Positions 26,540-36,284 of a stretch of 64,000 nt of DNA are shown piece by piece. The stretch covers positions 1 through 64,000 of the forward strand of contig CAVWEM010000022.1 of assembly GCA_963753955.1 (NCBI GenBank), in the 5' to 3' direction. Both the position numbers and the translations under genes were made by a program. The notes under the pieces were generated by a model. That model had not been told where the DNA came from and made no database searches. It saw only the letters and a program-made list of their open reading frames with translations. The stretch is from Methylumidiphilus sp963753955 (lineage in GTDB: Bacteria; Pseudomonadota; Gammaproteobacteria; Methylococcales; Methylococcaceae). Positions within the stretch are counted from its first letter, which is position 1, and each line of letters opens with the position of its first letter.

Positions 26540-27589
26540 GTGAGCGAAAACGCAAACCCGCACTACCCGCCCGAATGGGCGGAACAATCCGCCGTCCTCC
26601 TTGCCTGGCCCTACGGCCAAGGTGATTTCAGCCCCTGGCTGGCCGAGGTCGAAGCCAGCTATGACGCAATCGCCTTTAGCATCGCGAGCCGACAAAAGCT
26701 AATCATCGCCTGCCAAAACGCCCAGCACCGGCGTTTGATCGAAAGCCGCCTGTCCATCAGCGGCATCAATCTGGCCAATGTCCGCCTGGTGGAAATCCCT
26801 TACAACGATGTGTGGGTGCGCGATACCGCCCCGCTCACCGTGGAGACCGGCAAGGGTGCGAAAATGCTGGATTTCCGCTTCAACGGCTGGGGCGAAAAAT
26901 ACGAGCATGGGCATGACGCAGCCTTGGCGCGGAACCTCCATGACACCGGGATCTTCGGCGGGACGCCGATGGAGGCGGTGGATTTCGTGCTGGAAGGTGG
27001 AAGCCTGGAAACCGACGGCGAAGGCACCCTGCTCACCACGGCCCGTTGCCTGCTCAATCCCAACCGCAATCCCAACTTCAGCCAGAGCCAGATAGAAGGG
27101 CAATTAAAAAACGCCTTTGGCCTGCAACGGATACTATGGATCTATCACGGCCACGCCGAGGGCGACGACACCGATGCCCATGTGGACACCCTGGCCCGTT
27201 TCTGTTCGCCGGACACCATCGCCTACACCGCCTGCGACGATCCGCACGATCCGATTTATGCCGGATTGAAAACCATGGAGGATGAATTGAAAGGCTTGCG
27301 GACTGCAGACGGCCAGACCTACCATTTGGTTCCCCTCCCCGTCCCAAAATCCATTCTCAGCGAAGACGGCGACCGATTGCCGGCCACTTACGCCAATTTC
27401 CTCATCATCAATGGCGCGGTGCTAGTTCCGGTCTACAATGATCCGGCAGACACGACCGCCTTAAGCCGCCTGGCGGAATGTTTCCCTGGACGGGCAATCG
27501 TCAGCATCCCCGCCACTCCGTTGATCCGCCAATTTGGCAGCATCCACTGCATGACCATGCAGTTCCCGCAATCTGTGTCCGTGAGTTGA
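26540..27589 (+). CDS. aguA: Agmatine deiminase
   Basis: Hydrolyses agmatine to N-carbamoylputrescine in putrescine synthesis. The 349-residue protein has the substrate-binding NDVWVRDTAPL, EGGSLETDGEG, the catalytic His/Asp block HGHAEGDDTDAHVD and the nucleophilic Cys in FGSIHCMTMQ near the C-terminus. A GTG start at 26540 is used. It is followed 10 bases later by aguB, the next enzyme of the pathway. Confidence 0.94.
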   Translation: MSENANPHYPPEWAEQSAVLLAWPYGQGDFSPWLAEVEASYDAIAFSIASRQKLIIACQNAQHRRLIESRLSISGINLANVRLVEIPYNDVWVRDTAPLTVETGKGAKMLDFRFNGWGEKYEHGHDAALARNLHDTGIFGGTPMEAVDFVLEGGSLETDGEGTLLTTARCLLNPNRNPNFSQSQIEGQLKNAFGLQRILWIYHGHAEGDDTDAHVDTLARFCSPDTIAYTACDDPHDPIYAGLKTMEDELKGLRTADGQTYHLVPLPVPKSILSEDGDRLPATYANFLIINGAVLVPVYNDPADTTALSRLAECFPGRAIVSIPATPLIRQFGSIHCMTMQFPQSVSVS

Positions 27590-27599
27590 AGGTTGAAGC

Positions 27600-28487
27600 A
27601 TGAAGAAACCCCTCACCGTCGCCCTTGTCCAGCAAGCCTGCGGTTCCACGCGGGAAGCCAACCTCGCCGAATCTATCCAGCACATTCGGGAAGCCAAAGC
27701 ACTAGGCGCGGAATTGGTGCTGCTGCCGGAATTGCATCTGGGGCCGTATTTCTGCCAAGTGGAGGACACCGCCTATTTCGACTTGGCCGAACCCATCCCC
27801 GGCCCGGCCACCGAAACACTCGGGCAAGTCGCCAAGGAATTGGGCGTGGTCATTGTCGCGTCTTTGTTCGAGCGGCGCGCACCGGGGCTTTACCACAACA
27901 CCGCCGTGGTGGTGGAAAATGACGGCAGCCTGGCGGGGAAATTCCGCAAAATGCACATCCCCGACGATCCCGGCTATTACGAGAAGTTTTATTTCACCCC
28001 CGGCGACATCGGCTTCAAGCCCATCGCCACTTCGGTCGGCAAGCTAGGCGTCTTGGTGTGCTGGGATCAATGGTACCCGGAAGCGGCGCGCTTGATGGCC
28101 CTAGCCGGGGCGGATTTGCTGCTCTACCCCACAGCCATCGGCTGGAACCCGGACGACGCTCCCGAGGAACGGCAACGGCAACTGGACGCTTGGATCACCG
28201 TCCAGCGCGGCCACGCCGTTGCCAACGGGCTGCCGGTGCTGTCCTGCAACCGCATCGGCCATGAGCCAGATCCCAGCCCGAACAGCCGGGGCATCCAGTT
28301 CTGGGGCAATAGTTTCGTCGCCGGGCCACAAGGCGAATTCCTCGCCCATGCCGACGACAAAGAAACCCGGTTGCTGCTCGTCGAAATCGACCGCCGGCGC
28401 TCGGAGGATGTGCGCCGCATCTGGCCGTTCCTGCGCGACCGGCGCATCGACGAATACGGTGGCTTGGTAAAACGTTTTTTGGACTGA
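27600..28487 (+). CDS. aguB: N-carbamoylputrescine amidase
   Basis: A carbon-nitrogen hydrolase of 295 residues that releases putrescine from N-carbamoylputrescine. The nitrilase triad is visible: Glu in LLPELHLGPYF, Lys in GKFRKMHIPDDPGYYEK and Cys in LGVLVCWDQWYPEAAR. The order aguA-aguB with a 10-base gap is the usual operon for the agmatine route to putrescine. Confidence 0.94.
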   Translation: MKKPLTVALVQQACGSTREANLAESIQHIREAKALGAELVLLPELHLGPYFCQVEDTAYFDLAEPIPGPATETLGQVAKELGVVIVASLFERRAPGLYHNTAVVVENDGSLAGKFRKMHIPDDPGYYEKFYFTPGDIGFKPIATSVGKLGVLVCWDQWYPEAARLMALAGADLLLYPTAIGWNPDDAPEERQRQLDAWITVQRGHAVANGLPVLSCNRIGHEPDPSPNSRGIQFWGNSFVAGPQGEFLAHADDKETRLLLVEIDRRRSEDVRRIWPFLRDRRIDEYGGLVKRFLD

Positions 28488-28502
28488 CACGAAGCAACGA
28501 CC

Positions 28503-29540
28503 ATGAGCAAACGAAAATTTGAACGCGACCCGGACAATCGGATCATCGGCGGCGTGTGCGGCGGACTGGCGCGTTATTTCGGCGTCAGTTCCAAGCTCGT
28601 CCGCTTGGCTTTCATCGCCTCGATTTTCTTCGGTGGCCTAGGCTTTTGGATTTACTTGCTGTTCTGGCTCATCGCGCCCTTGCGCCGTTCGGTGCGTGAA
28701 AACCTGTCGCGGGATCTGCGCAAAAAAGCCCGCAACCTGGATAGGCTGGTGGCGGAGGCCAAAGAGCGCATCAGCATTCCCGGACTCTCGGCACGGCTGC
28801 AAAACGTGCAGGAACTCATCGAAACGCTGCTGCCCGATTTTGAAAAGCGCTCATTAGACCACACGCCGGAATTGCGCCCGGTCTATGAAGCCGCCTTGGT
28901 GCATTTGCCCGAGTTGCTCGACAACTTCTTGGCGCTACCCGCAGGCTATGCCAAGGGACAGCCGATCCAAGGTGGGCAGACCGCGCAAGACCAACTGGCC
29001 GGGGAATTGCTGCAACTGGAGAACACTTTGCACAATGTCATGAAGGAACGTTACGGTCAGAAATTCACCCAGACTGCCGACGCGCTGGACAGCCTGCAAA
29101 CGCGCTACGAAGACGACCCGACCGCGCCATTCCGGCAGAAGCTGGAATCCCTGCAAAGCCGCACGGCTGGAAGGCTAGACCCGGAAGCTGCAGCCAAGAT
29201 CGGAACCATCAAAACCTCGCTGCTCGCCGCGCTGGGACGGTTGATGGAAACCGCCGACGAGACCGACCAAAACCTTTACAACGTCCGCCAGATCGCCCTG
29301 GAATATCTGCCCAACACGGTGGACAAATACCTCGCCCTGCCGCCCGGCTTCGCCAGTTCCGAACTGACTCAAGGCAAAACCGCGCAAGCCGCCCTGCACG
29401 AGCAGTTGGATGTGCTGGATGGCGCATTGAGCCGACTGGTGGCCAGCCTCTACCAGGAAGACGCCCAAGGCTTGTTCGTGCATGGGCATTTTCTGCGGGA
29501 TAAGTTTATTGACCAGCAGATTGAGTGGATGGGAAAATAA
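28503..29540 (+). CDS. PspC domain-containing protein with long helical C-terminal region
   Basis: A 345-residue protein. Residues 1-65 form a PspC domain (FERDPDNRIIGGVCGGLARYFG, then a hydrophobic helix GGLGFWIYLLFWLIAPL). The remaining 280 residues are soluble and helical and contain two similar segments, each ending YxxxAL..LP..LD-FLALPAGYAK or YLPNTVDKYLALPPGFA, so the cytoplasmic or periplasmic part is an internal duplication. PspC domains take part in membrane stress sensing. It follows aguB by 15 bases; the link with polyamines is unclear. Confidence 0.85.
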   Translation: MSKRKFERDPDNRIIGGVCGGLARYFGVSSKLVRLAFIASIFFGGLGFWIYLLFWLIAPLRRSVRENLSRDLRKKARNLDRLVAEAKERISIPGLSARLQNVQELIETLLPDFEKRSLDHTPELRPVYEAALVHLPELLDNFLALPAGYAKGQPIQGGQTAQDQLAGELLQLENTLHNVMKERYGQKFTQTADALDSLQTRYEDDPTAPFRQKLESLQSRTAGRLDPEAAAKIGTIKTSLLAALGRLMETADETDQNLYNVRQIALEYLPNTVDKYLALPPGFASSELTQGKTAQAALHEQLDVLDGALSRLVASLYQEDAQGLFVHGHFLRDKFIDQQIEWMGK

Positions 29541-29992
29541 GTCTTTTGCCTCCGCCTTTGTAGAAAAAAACCGTCTGCGTTTCCTGTGTCTATACCAATA
29601 GCAGGCGGCCCATCGCATCCAAGTCGCCGTTAAGATATCTATAACGGCGGCAATACCCGCCCCATAAAGCATGGTCAAAAGCGGGCGAATTCCTGCCCAT
29701 TAGCTATCGCAAATCCCCTTTTCATCCTTCGCTAGGGTTTGACGGCGTTTCATCCCTCGTCTATCATTTGGATGCCATGGGGGAGTAGGCCGATTGAATT
29801 TTATTTACTTCATTTTTATGACAGTATAATGACATTAAAATGGAGCTTTTATGTCGACTTCATTTTGGCACTTGCTCTGGTTTGGCTACCTTCATTAAAC
29901 GCTATCAGCGGAATAATTTTGTTCAGAGAATTACTCAATTCCCAACCCGGCTCAAGCCCAATAAAAAAAACCCACTAGGAAACATTTTGAAA
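29541..29992. other. Gene-free leader before the surface protein, with a palindrome
   Basis: No coding sequence is supported in these 450 bases. The last 200 bases are much more AT-rich than the surroundings and probably hold the promoter and leader of the PEP-CTERM gene. A near-perfect palindrome (GCCGTTA-AGATATCT-ATAACGGC) lies at 29626-29648. Confidence 0.5.
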
Positions 29993-32094
29993 ATGCGCAC
30001 ATCTATCAACCACCGGATTCGCTACCCATATCGTGGGGCGATCATTCCGTCCATCGTGTTTTCTTCCTGTTTGCTGATCGCCGTGGACACGGCTTCCGCC
30101 GCATCGTTCAACATCAGCAACGCCTCGACCACCAAGCAGACGCTTGCGGCTGGCGATACCGGAACCGTAACCTCCACCGGCTCCTTGACGGTCACCTGAA
30201 ATAACGTTGCGATTTCCGTCACCGGCAACTCCACCATCACCAACAACGGCACGATCCAGCAGACCAGCATTCTGACCGGCAGCAATGCAAGCAATAGCCG
30301 CGCCATTCGTGACAACACCGGCGGCCTGACCCTCACGGTCAACAATGGCAGCAGCAGCAATTCGGCCGCATTGATCCAAACGGCGGACGCGGATGTCATC
30401 CAGATTAAAGTGGCGGGCAGCACCGTCATCCTCAACAACTACGGTACGCTCAATTCGCAGAACAGCTCAGGCCGGGGCAATCAAGCCATTGACTGGGCTT
30501 CGCTCACTACAGCGGTGGGCAGCAACACGCTCAACAATTATTCCACCGGCGTGATCACCGCGACCGAAGCGGACGCCGTGCGCCCCGGCGTGAACGGCTA
30601 CGTCTACAACGACGGCCTGATCAAGTCCACGACCACGACCGGCAGCAGCAGCGACGGCGTCGATGCGCAGACCAATTCCGGCATCACCATTGTCAACGCC
30701 AACGCATTCAGCGGTGAAACCGGCACCGGCACCGGTACGATTGAAGGCGCCCGCCACGGCATCACCGGCGGGGACACCAGCGGTGGCGTCTTCAAGATGA
30801 GCATTACGAACAATCTCGGCGGCACGATCCAGGGCGACAACGGATCGGGCATCAACATCGACGGCATCAACAGCAACGAACTCGTCACCATCGTCAACCA
30901 CGGCACGATCACCGGCAAGGGCGTCACCGGCGACGGCGACGGCGTGGATGTGGACAGTCTCGTGAACATCACGAATACCGGCACGATCAAATCATTGAAC
31001 GCGCTGAATGACACCAGCGAAGGCGTCACCGTAGGCTGCGGCACCATTATCAACTCCGGCACCATTCAAGGTTCCATCAGCACCCCCACAGGCAACATAT
31101 GGACGGGACGCGGATCACCATCGCCGGCGTGGACAAGGACACCAGCGGCAATCCCATTGCCGTGCAGGCACCCTATGGCCCCACCACGATCACCAATAGC
31201 GGCCTGATCAAAGGTGATTCCGATGCCGACATCGCCTTCACGTCCGCGCTGGCGAGCGGCTTCAGCAACACCATCACCAACACGGCAACCAGCACCATTG
31301 AAGGCGGCGGCACGACGGCGGTCGCACTCCAGACCGGCGCGGACAACGATACCATCAACAACTCCGGCCTCATCAAAGCCGACAGCAGCGGCAAGGCGAT
31401 TGACATGGGCGCAGGCAACAACACGCTCAACATCCTCGGCGGCGCAGCCTCCATCATCGGCGACATCAGCGGCGGCAGCGGCGGCACCAACGTGATGACG
31501 ATCAATCCCGGCGTCGGCAACAGCTTCTCCTATGCCGGCTCGATCTCGAACTTCAGCACGGTGGAAGCGCAGAGCGGCCTGATCACGCTCTCGGGTGTGA
31601 GCAGCTACACCGGGACGACGAAAGTGACCGGCGGCATCCTCACTCTTGCCGTTGCCAACCTCCTCTCCTCCGGCAGTGCGCTGGACATGAACGGCGGAAC
31701 GCTGGCAATCACGAACGCAGGGGGCGCAAATGGACAGACCTTCGCGAGCCTCGAACTGCACAACAACTCGGTGATTGATTTGGACTTGACGTCGCTCACC
31801 TTCAACGCCCTTGGCACCATCGCCACCGGAACGACGCTCACGATCCTGGATTACCAGGACGCCATTTCGCCCGATTACGCGTTCCGCTTCCTCGGCGACC
31901 TCACATTGAATACCGACTTTCTATCCCTGACCAGCAAGACGACAATTGACGGCCTCGCCGTCAAATTCACATTCGATGGCACATACACCGACGTAGTGCC
32001 TGTTGACGTGGCGTCTGTTCAGGAACCCCCCACCTTCGCCATAATCGTACTCGGCGGCTTGCTTTTGCTTGCGTTTCGCCGCAAGCGCTGTTGA
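29993..32094 (+). pseudogene. PEP-CTERM-type surface protein with beta-helix repeats (internal stop and frameshift)
   Basis: About 700 residues of Ser/Thr/Asn/Gly-rich repeats (NNGTIQ, VNHGTITG, ITNTGTI, ITNSGLIKG), as in beta-helix adhesins and autotransporter passengers. A signal peptide (IVFSSCLLIAVDTASA) starts it, and a C-terminal sorting tag ends it: EPPTFAIIVLGGLLLLAF then RRKRC, matching the PEP-CTERM pattern recognised by exosortase. The tag implies export and anchoring or release by exosortase and not an autotransporter barrel. Translation is broken by TGA at 30197-30199 (both sides in the same frame) and by a shift near 31095. Either errors or true decay could explain this. Confidence 0.75.
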
Positions 32095-32316
32095 GCGGGG
32101 TGGGCTAGGGCGCACAATATAATCTGCACGCTGTCGAGGGGGCGTATGCGCATTTTCTACACGCCTTTGCGGCGCGGAACAGCCTGTTCTCCAAAAGCCA
32201 GGAAGGCCGTGCTACGCCCTTGCACGGACACCGGCAGCGCCGAACATGGCGACAGGTCGACATAATGTGTTAAAGCAAGACCCGACCCCATTCTTTCTCA
32301 CTACTCGACTTGGGGG
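32095..32316. other. Gene-free interval
   Basis: No gene is supported here. The stretch GCAAGACCCGACCCCATTC near 32276 and GGGGTC about 30 bases later resemble the flanks often seen beside REP-associated transposase genes, but no transposase is present. Confidence 0.3.
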
Positions 32317-32880
32317 TCAATCCTTGTATGCTTCCACAGGCACCAACACTCTGACCTCGTCACCGACGCCGGGCAGGTATTTGACCATCCCGAATTCCGA
32401 CCGCTTCAGGGTCGCTTCGATATCGGCGGCGCAGAGCTCCTTTTGATTCATGGGATTATTGCCGCAGGTGAATCGACGGATTGTCACCTTCACCGGTTTT
32501 GTGATGCCCAAGAGTGTCAGCCCGCCTTCGGCGGAAACCGGCGTGTTTCCTTTGAAAAGCAATTTGTCGGAATGGTAGGTGACGGTCGGAAATTGGGCGA
32601 CATTGAAGAAATCAGCCGACTTCAAGTGGTCATTCCATTTTGCCAGCCCCATGTCGATGGAATCGGCGTCAATCGTCCAGTCCACCACACCGGCTTTTTT
32701 CTCCCTGTCCAGTTGGATCTTGCCTGAGGTTTTATCGAAGCGGCCCCGTTGCGTCGTAAGTCCTAGGTGATTCACTTCGAACACCGGCAGGGTGTGGTTG
32801 GGGTCGATGGTATAGGAATCGGCCGCCATGGCAGGAGTAGCCGAGAGGGCCACAAAAAAAAGTAGTATGACTTTACGCAT
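32317..32880 (-). CDS. YceI family periplasmic lipid-binding protein
   Basis: A 187-residue protein with signal peptide (VILLFFVALSATPAMAA) and a lipocalin-like YceI domain: YTIDPNHTLPVFEVNHLGL, the WTIDADSIDMG, LKSADFFNVAQFPTVTY and LTLLGITKPVKVT blocks. YceI proteins bind isoprenoids such as quinones in the periplasm. Two cysteines (FTCGN, KELCAAD) may pair. It is the last gene of the minus-strand lol region. Confidence 0.92.
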   Translation of the reverse strand: MRKVILLFFVALSATPAMAADSYTIDPNHTLPVFEVNHLGLTTQRGRFDKTSGKIQLDREKKAGVVDWTIDADSIDMGLAKWNDHLKSADFFNVAQFPTVTYHSDKLLFKGNTPVSAEGGLTLLGITKPVKVTIRRFTCGNNPMNQKELCAADIEATLKRSEFGMVKYLPGVGDEVRVLVPVEAYKD

Positions 32881-33305
32881 GTTTGACTCCGGGTGGATTG
32901 ATAAATGGTTTTGCGAACGAAAAGATGAATCGCCAACGTGTCAGCAGGCATAATAAAACCTCTAGTGATTCCCTTGGGCAATACCCTTTCTGCGATAGCG
33001 GCAACCTCTTCGGCGATTTCAATTTCAAGGATGCCATCCAAGGATTTCATATGAAGAGGCTGATCCTCGGTGTATCCAACCAAATCAAGATCATCAAACA
33101 AATCAAAGTTAAGTTGTCTATATTCCAAGTTTATGAGCCCTAAATCTTGACGCACGAGGTGTGCTTCTGGGTTCAAGACAAATCCAGCGGAACGAAGGCG
33201 ATCAACTAATTTTGGAACGGCTTCTTTATATAAGCAAAATGATACCGATTGTCCGACCAAGGCAATCGCGCCATCTGGAGTCTGCCAGGAAGATTGGCAT
33301 GGCAT
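32772..33305 (-). CDS. Uncharacterised protein coupled to lolD
   Basis: An open frame whose ATG overlaps the lolD stop (TGATG). The first 140 residues (for example LVGQSVSFCLYKEAVPKLVDRL and DGILEIEIAEEVAAIAERV) have sensible composition, but I do not recognise them. The last 36 residues run over the yceI start in another frame and look like read-through, so the true end is doubtful and a frameshift or lost stop near 32885 is possible. Confidence 0.45.
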   Translation of the reverse strand: MPCQSSWQTPDGAIALVGQSVSFCLYKEAVPKLVDRLRSAGFVLNPEAHLVRQDLGLINLEYRQLNFDLFDDLDLVGYTEDQPLHMKSLDGILEIEIAEEVAAIAERVLPKGITRGFIMPADTLAIHLFVRKTIYQSTRSQTCVKSYYFFLWPSRLLLPWRPIPIPSTPTTPCRCSK

Positions 33306-33980
33306 CAAACCAACAACCCGTCTTCCATATGCAGGATGCGATCCATCTTCCCCGCCAGATGCGCATCATGGGTGACTACCAGGAAACTGACGCCATATTC
33401 CTGGTTCAATTCCAGCATCAATCCGTAAATCCGCTCGGCGGTCTTGCTGTCGAGGTTGCCGGTGGGTTCGTCGGCCAATACACAGCGGGGGCGCGTGACC
33501 AGGGCGCGGGCGATGGCGGCGCGTTGTCGTTCGCCGCCGGACAACTCGCCCGGCTTATGCTTGACACGTCCGCCCAGCCCCACCCGTTCCAGGATCTCGG
33601 CAGCCTTGCGGCTTGGCTTCCGCGACACTATCGCCTCCGATCAACAATGGCATAGCGACGTTTTCCAACAGGCTGAACTCGCCCAACAAATGGTGGAACT
33701 GGTAGACGAAACCTAGTGCGCGGTTGCGCAACAGCGCCAGTTTCTTCTCACCGAGACCGCCAATGTCCACACCGTCCAGGATCACATTGCCTGAGCTGGG
33801 TGCCTCCAGCCCGCCCAACAAGTGCAGCAGTGTCGATTTGCCCGAACCCGAAGCGCCCATGATGGCGACGCGCTCCCCGGCCTCGATGGCCATGTCCACC
33901 CCTTGCAGCACATCCACGTCCAAGCCGCCCTGGTCGAAACGCTTGCGCAGGTTGACGCATTCCACAACCGGCTTATTCAT
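33305..33980 (-). CDS. lolD: Lipoprotein-releasing ABC transporter ATPase (one-base frameshift)
   Basis: ATPase of the Lol system that extracts outer-membrane lipoproteins from the inner membrane. The N-terminal half has Walker A (GASGSGKSTLLHLLGGLE) and the Q-loop (FVYQFHHLLGEFSLLENV). The C-terminal half has the signature LSGGERQRAAIARAL and Walker B CVLADEPTGNLD. They are in different frames, and one surplus base near 33614 separates AEA from SRKAAEIL. As lolD is essential in related bacteria, an assembly error is likely. The start at 33980 overlaps the permease gene by 8 bases. Confidence 0.9.
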
Positions 33981-35220
33981 AACGCAGCTCCTCGGCAGGT
34001 TTGATGCGCGACGCCTGCCAGGCCGGATATATCGTGGCCAGCAGCGACAACAGGAAAGCCATGGAAGTGATCTGCCAGACATCCGACCACAGCAGTTTGG
34101 AAGGCAGTTCGCTGATGTAGTACACATCGGCAGCCATGAAATGGGTGCCGAACAGGCGTTCGATGGCGGGGACGATGGTTTCCACATTCAACGCCAACGC
34201 GATGCCGCCAACGCAACCGAGCAACGCCCCGGACACGCCGATGACCGTGCCCAACACCATGAAAATGCCCATCACGGCGGCGGGTGTCATGCCTTGGGTG
34301 CGCAGGATGGCGATGTCGGCGCGTTTGTCGGTCACCACCATGACAAGGGTGGAGACGATGTTGAAAGCGGCGACGGCCACGATCAGCAGCAGAATGATGA
34401 ACATGACGCGCTTTTCGGTCTGGATGGCGCGGAAGAAATTGCTGTGCGCCTGGGTCCAGTCGGAAATGTAATAGCGTCCCGGCAGGCGCGGGCCGATGTC
34501 GCGGACGATCTCGCGCACATAGAACAGGTCGTCCAGCTTCAGGCGCAAGCCCGACACCGCGTCGTCCATGCGCAGCAGCTTGGCGGCGTCGTCAAGTTGG
34601 ATCAGGGCGAGGTTGCGGTCGAATTCAAACATGCCGACTTTGAACATGCCAACCACGGTGAAGCGTTTCAAACGCGGCAAGATGCCGGCCGGCGTCGAGG
34701 TGATTTGCGGCGTGATGACGGTCACTTTGTCGCCGACCATCACGCCGAGATAAGTGGCCAGCTCCTCGCCCAGCACGATGCCGAACTCGCCGGGCCGCAG
34801 ATCCGCCAGCTTGCCGCTCGGAATATGCTTGGCGACTTCGGAGACCCGTGGCTCGTAATCAGGCAGGATGCCGCGCAACATGCTGCCTGAGACCCGGTGT
34901 TCGGAACTCAGCATGGCTTGGCCCTCGACGTAGGGTGCCCAGCCCAAGACGCGCTTTTCCTTTTGCAAAACAGGCTCCAGACCACGCCAGTCGCGCAGCT
35001 CGTTATTTTCGCCGGTGATCGAGGCATGGGATGTCATGCCGAGGATGCGCTCGCGCAATTCCGCCTCGAAGCCGTTCATCACCGATAGTACGGTGATCAA
35101 CGCGGTGACGCCTAGGGCGATGCCCAGCACGGAAGTCAGCGTGATGAATGAGATGAAGCGGGTACGCCGCTTGGCCCGCGTGTAGCGCAAGCCGATGTAG
35201 ACGATGAGTGGTTTGAACAT
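33973..35220 (-). CDS. lolC: Lipoprotein-releasing ABC transporter permease (LolC/E)
   Basis: A 415-residue permease with one N-terminal helix (FISFITLTSVLGIALGVTALITVLSVMNGFE), a large periplasmic domain and three C-terminal helices of the FtsX/MacB type (IVAVAAFNIVSTLVMVV to AFLLSLLATIYPAW). Only one LolC/E-type permease gene accompanies lolD here, so the transporter may use a homodimer, as reported for LolF-type systems in other bacteria, or a second permease encoded elsewhere. Confidence 0.9.
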   Translation of the reverse strand: MFKPLIVYIGLRYTRAKRRTRFISFITLTSVLGIALGVTALITVLSVMNGFEAELRERILGMTSHASITGENNELRDWRGLEPVLQKEKRVLGWAPYVEGQAMLSSEHRVSGSMLRGILPDYEPRVSEVAKHIPSGKLADLRPGEFGIVLGEELATYLGVMVGDKVTVITPQITSTPAGILPRLKRFTVVGMFKVGMFEFDRNLALIQLDDAAKLLRMDDAVSGLRLKLDDLFYVREIVRDIGPRLPGRYYISDWTQAHSNFFRAIQTEKRVMFIILLLIVAVAAFNIVSTLVMVVTDKRADIAILRTQGMTPAAVMGIFMVLGTVIGVSGALLGCVGGIALALNVETIVPAIERLFGTHFMAADVYYISELPSKLLWSDVWQITSMAFLLSLLATIYPAWQASRIKPAEELRYE

Positions 35221-35241
35221 ATTCCTTAAAACTTGTTGCTC

Positions 35242-35260
35242 GCCCCTCCGGGGGAGGGGC
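35242..35260. terminator. Hairpin between fur and lolC
   Basis: GCCCCTCC and GGAGGGGC form a perfect 8-base-pair stem with a GGG loop, 20 bases after the fur stop. Only a short T stretch follows on the minus strand. It may end fur transcription or be a REP-like element. Confidence 0.45.
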
Positions 35261-35280
35261 TTGGGAGTGAAGGCGACGGA

Positions 35281-35733
35281 TCAAGCGACAGGCACACAAC
35301 CTTGGCATTGCTGGCACAAACCGTACAGGCAGAGGGAATGGTCGGTGAGCTTGAAATTGACCGCTTCGGCGATTTCCCTTTGCCGCTGCTCGATCACTTC
35401 GTCCCTGAATTCTTCGACCTTTCCGCATTTGACGCAGACGATGTGGTCGTGGTGCTGGCCGCTTTCCAGTTCAAACACCGAGTTGCCGCCCTCGAAATGG
35501 TGGCGCTTGACCAAGCCGGCTGCCTCGAACTGGGTCAGCACCCGGTAGACCGTCGCCAAGCCGACCTCCTCGCCTTCCTGCAGCAAGGTTTTGAAGACCT
35601 CCTCGGCGGTGAGATGGCGCTCGGCGGAGAAGCGGTTTTCCAGCATCTCCAGAATTTTGACTCTAGGCGAAGTGACCTTGAGTCCCGCCTTCCTGATGTG
35701 CTGGCTTTCCTTCTTACTGATATTTTCAGGCAC
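35281..35733 (-). CDS. fur: Ferric uptake regulator
   Basis: A 150-residue iron-responsive repressor. The winged helix (LKVTSPRVKILEML, GLATVYRVLTQFEAAGLV) and the metal sites are seen: HHDHIVCVKCGKVEEF in the dimer domain and a second CxxC pair (CQQCQGC) at the C-terminus. Divergent from bamE, a conserved arrangement in many proteobacteria. The Fur-box-like site before the bacterioferritin ferredoxin gene at 62.8 kb is a possible target. Confidence 0.96.
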   Translation of the reverse strand: MPENISKKESQHIRKAGLKVTSPRVKILEMLENRFSAERHLTAEEVFKTLLQEGEEVGLATVYRVLTQFEAAGLVKRHHFEGGNSVFELESGQHHDHIVCVKCGKVEEFRDEVIEQRQREIAEAVNFKLTDHSLCLYGLCQQCQGCVPVA

Positions 35734-35816
35734 TAAGCCAACCCTCAGGCTCGTTTTTATCCACTTGAATCGGGTATCATGGCACGATTATGCACCTACA
35801 GAGCCGCAATCATACC

Positions 35817-36245
35817 ATGGGCAAGTCTCTAGTTCTAATCGCCTGCCTGGCGATCACCGCCTGCTCCAACGCCTTACGAATCCCCCTGGTCTACCGGATT
35901 GACATCCACCAAGGCAACATCTTCGACCAAGAAATGGTCGACCAGCTCAAACCCGGCATGACCAAACGCCAAGTGGCCTTCATCATGGGCACACCGCTGC
36001 TGTCCGATGCCTTCCACAGTAATCGCTGGGATTACGTCTATTCTAACGAGCCGGGAGGCGGGGATCGCGTGGAAAAGAAGTTCTCCGCCTTTTTCGAGAA
36101 AGACGAATTGGTCGGCCTGGAAGGCGACTTGCGTCCGAGCAACAGCCCGTCCCAGGAAGGAAAAAAGGAAGTCACTGTCAATGTCCCTAAAATTGAAAGG
36201 GCCAAGACACTTTGGGAATCCATCAGCGGCATTTTCGGCAATTAG
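35817..36245 (+). CDS. bamE: Outer membrane protein assembly factor BamE
   Basis: A small outer-membrane lipoprotein of the BAM complex that helps fold beta-barrel proteins. The lipobox LAITAC with the acylated Cys is near residue 16, and the core contains YRIDIHQGN, the GMTKRQVAFIMGTPLLSDAF block and RWDYVYSNEPGG, all typical of SmpA/OmlA. The start at 35817 is chosen so that the signal peptide begins MGKSLVLIA; an in-frame ATG exists 27 bases upstream. Confidence 0.94.
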   Translation: MGKSLVLIACLAITACSNALRIPLVYRIDIHQGNIFDQEMVDQLKPGMTKRQVAFIMGTPLLSDAFHSNRWDYVYSNEPGGGDRVEKKFSAFFEKDELVGLEGDLRPSNSPSQEGKKEVTVNVPKIERAKTLWESISGIFGN

Positions 36246-36284
36246 CCAAACCTTCCAAAATAGCCAACGCATGGGTTTTTGAAC

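Noticed and set aside
30467..31761. Minus-strand frames opposite the PEP-CTERM protein
   Set aside because: They are mirrors of Asn/Thr/Gly repeats (Val/Asp-rich) and have no independent support.
29993..32094. Autotransporter reading of the beta-helix protein
   Set aside because: No C-terminal barrel is present; the end is a short hydrophobic tag with basic tail.
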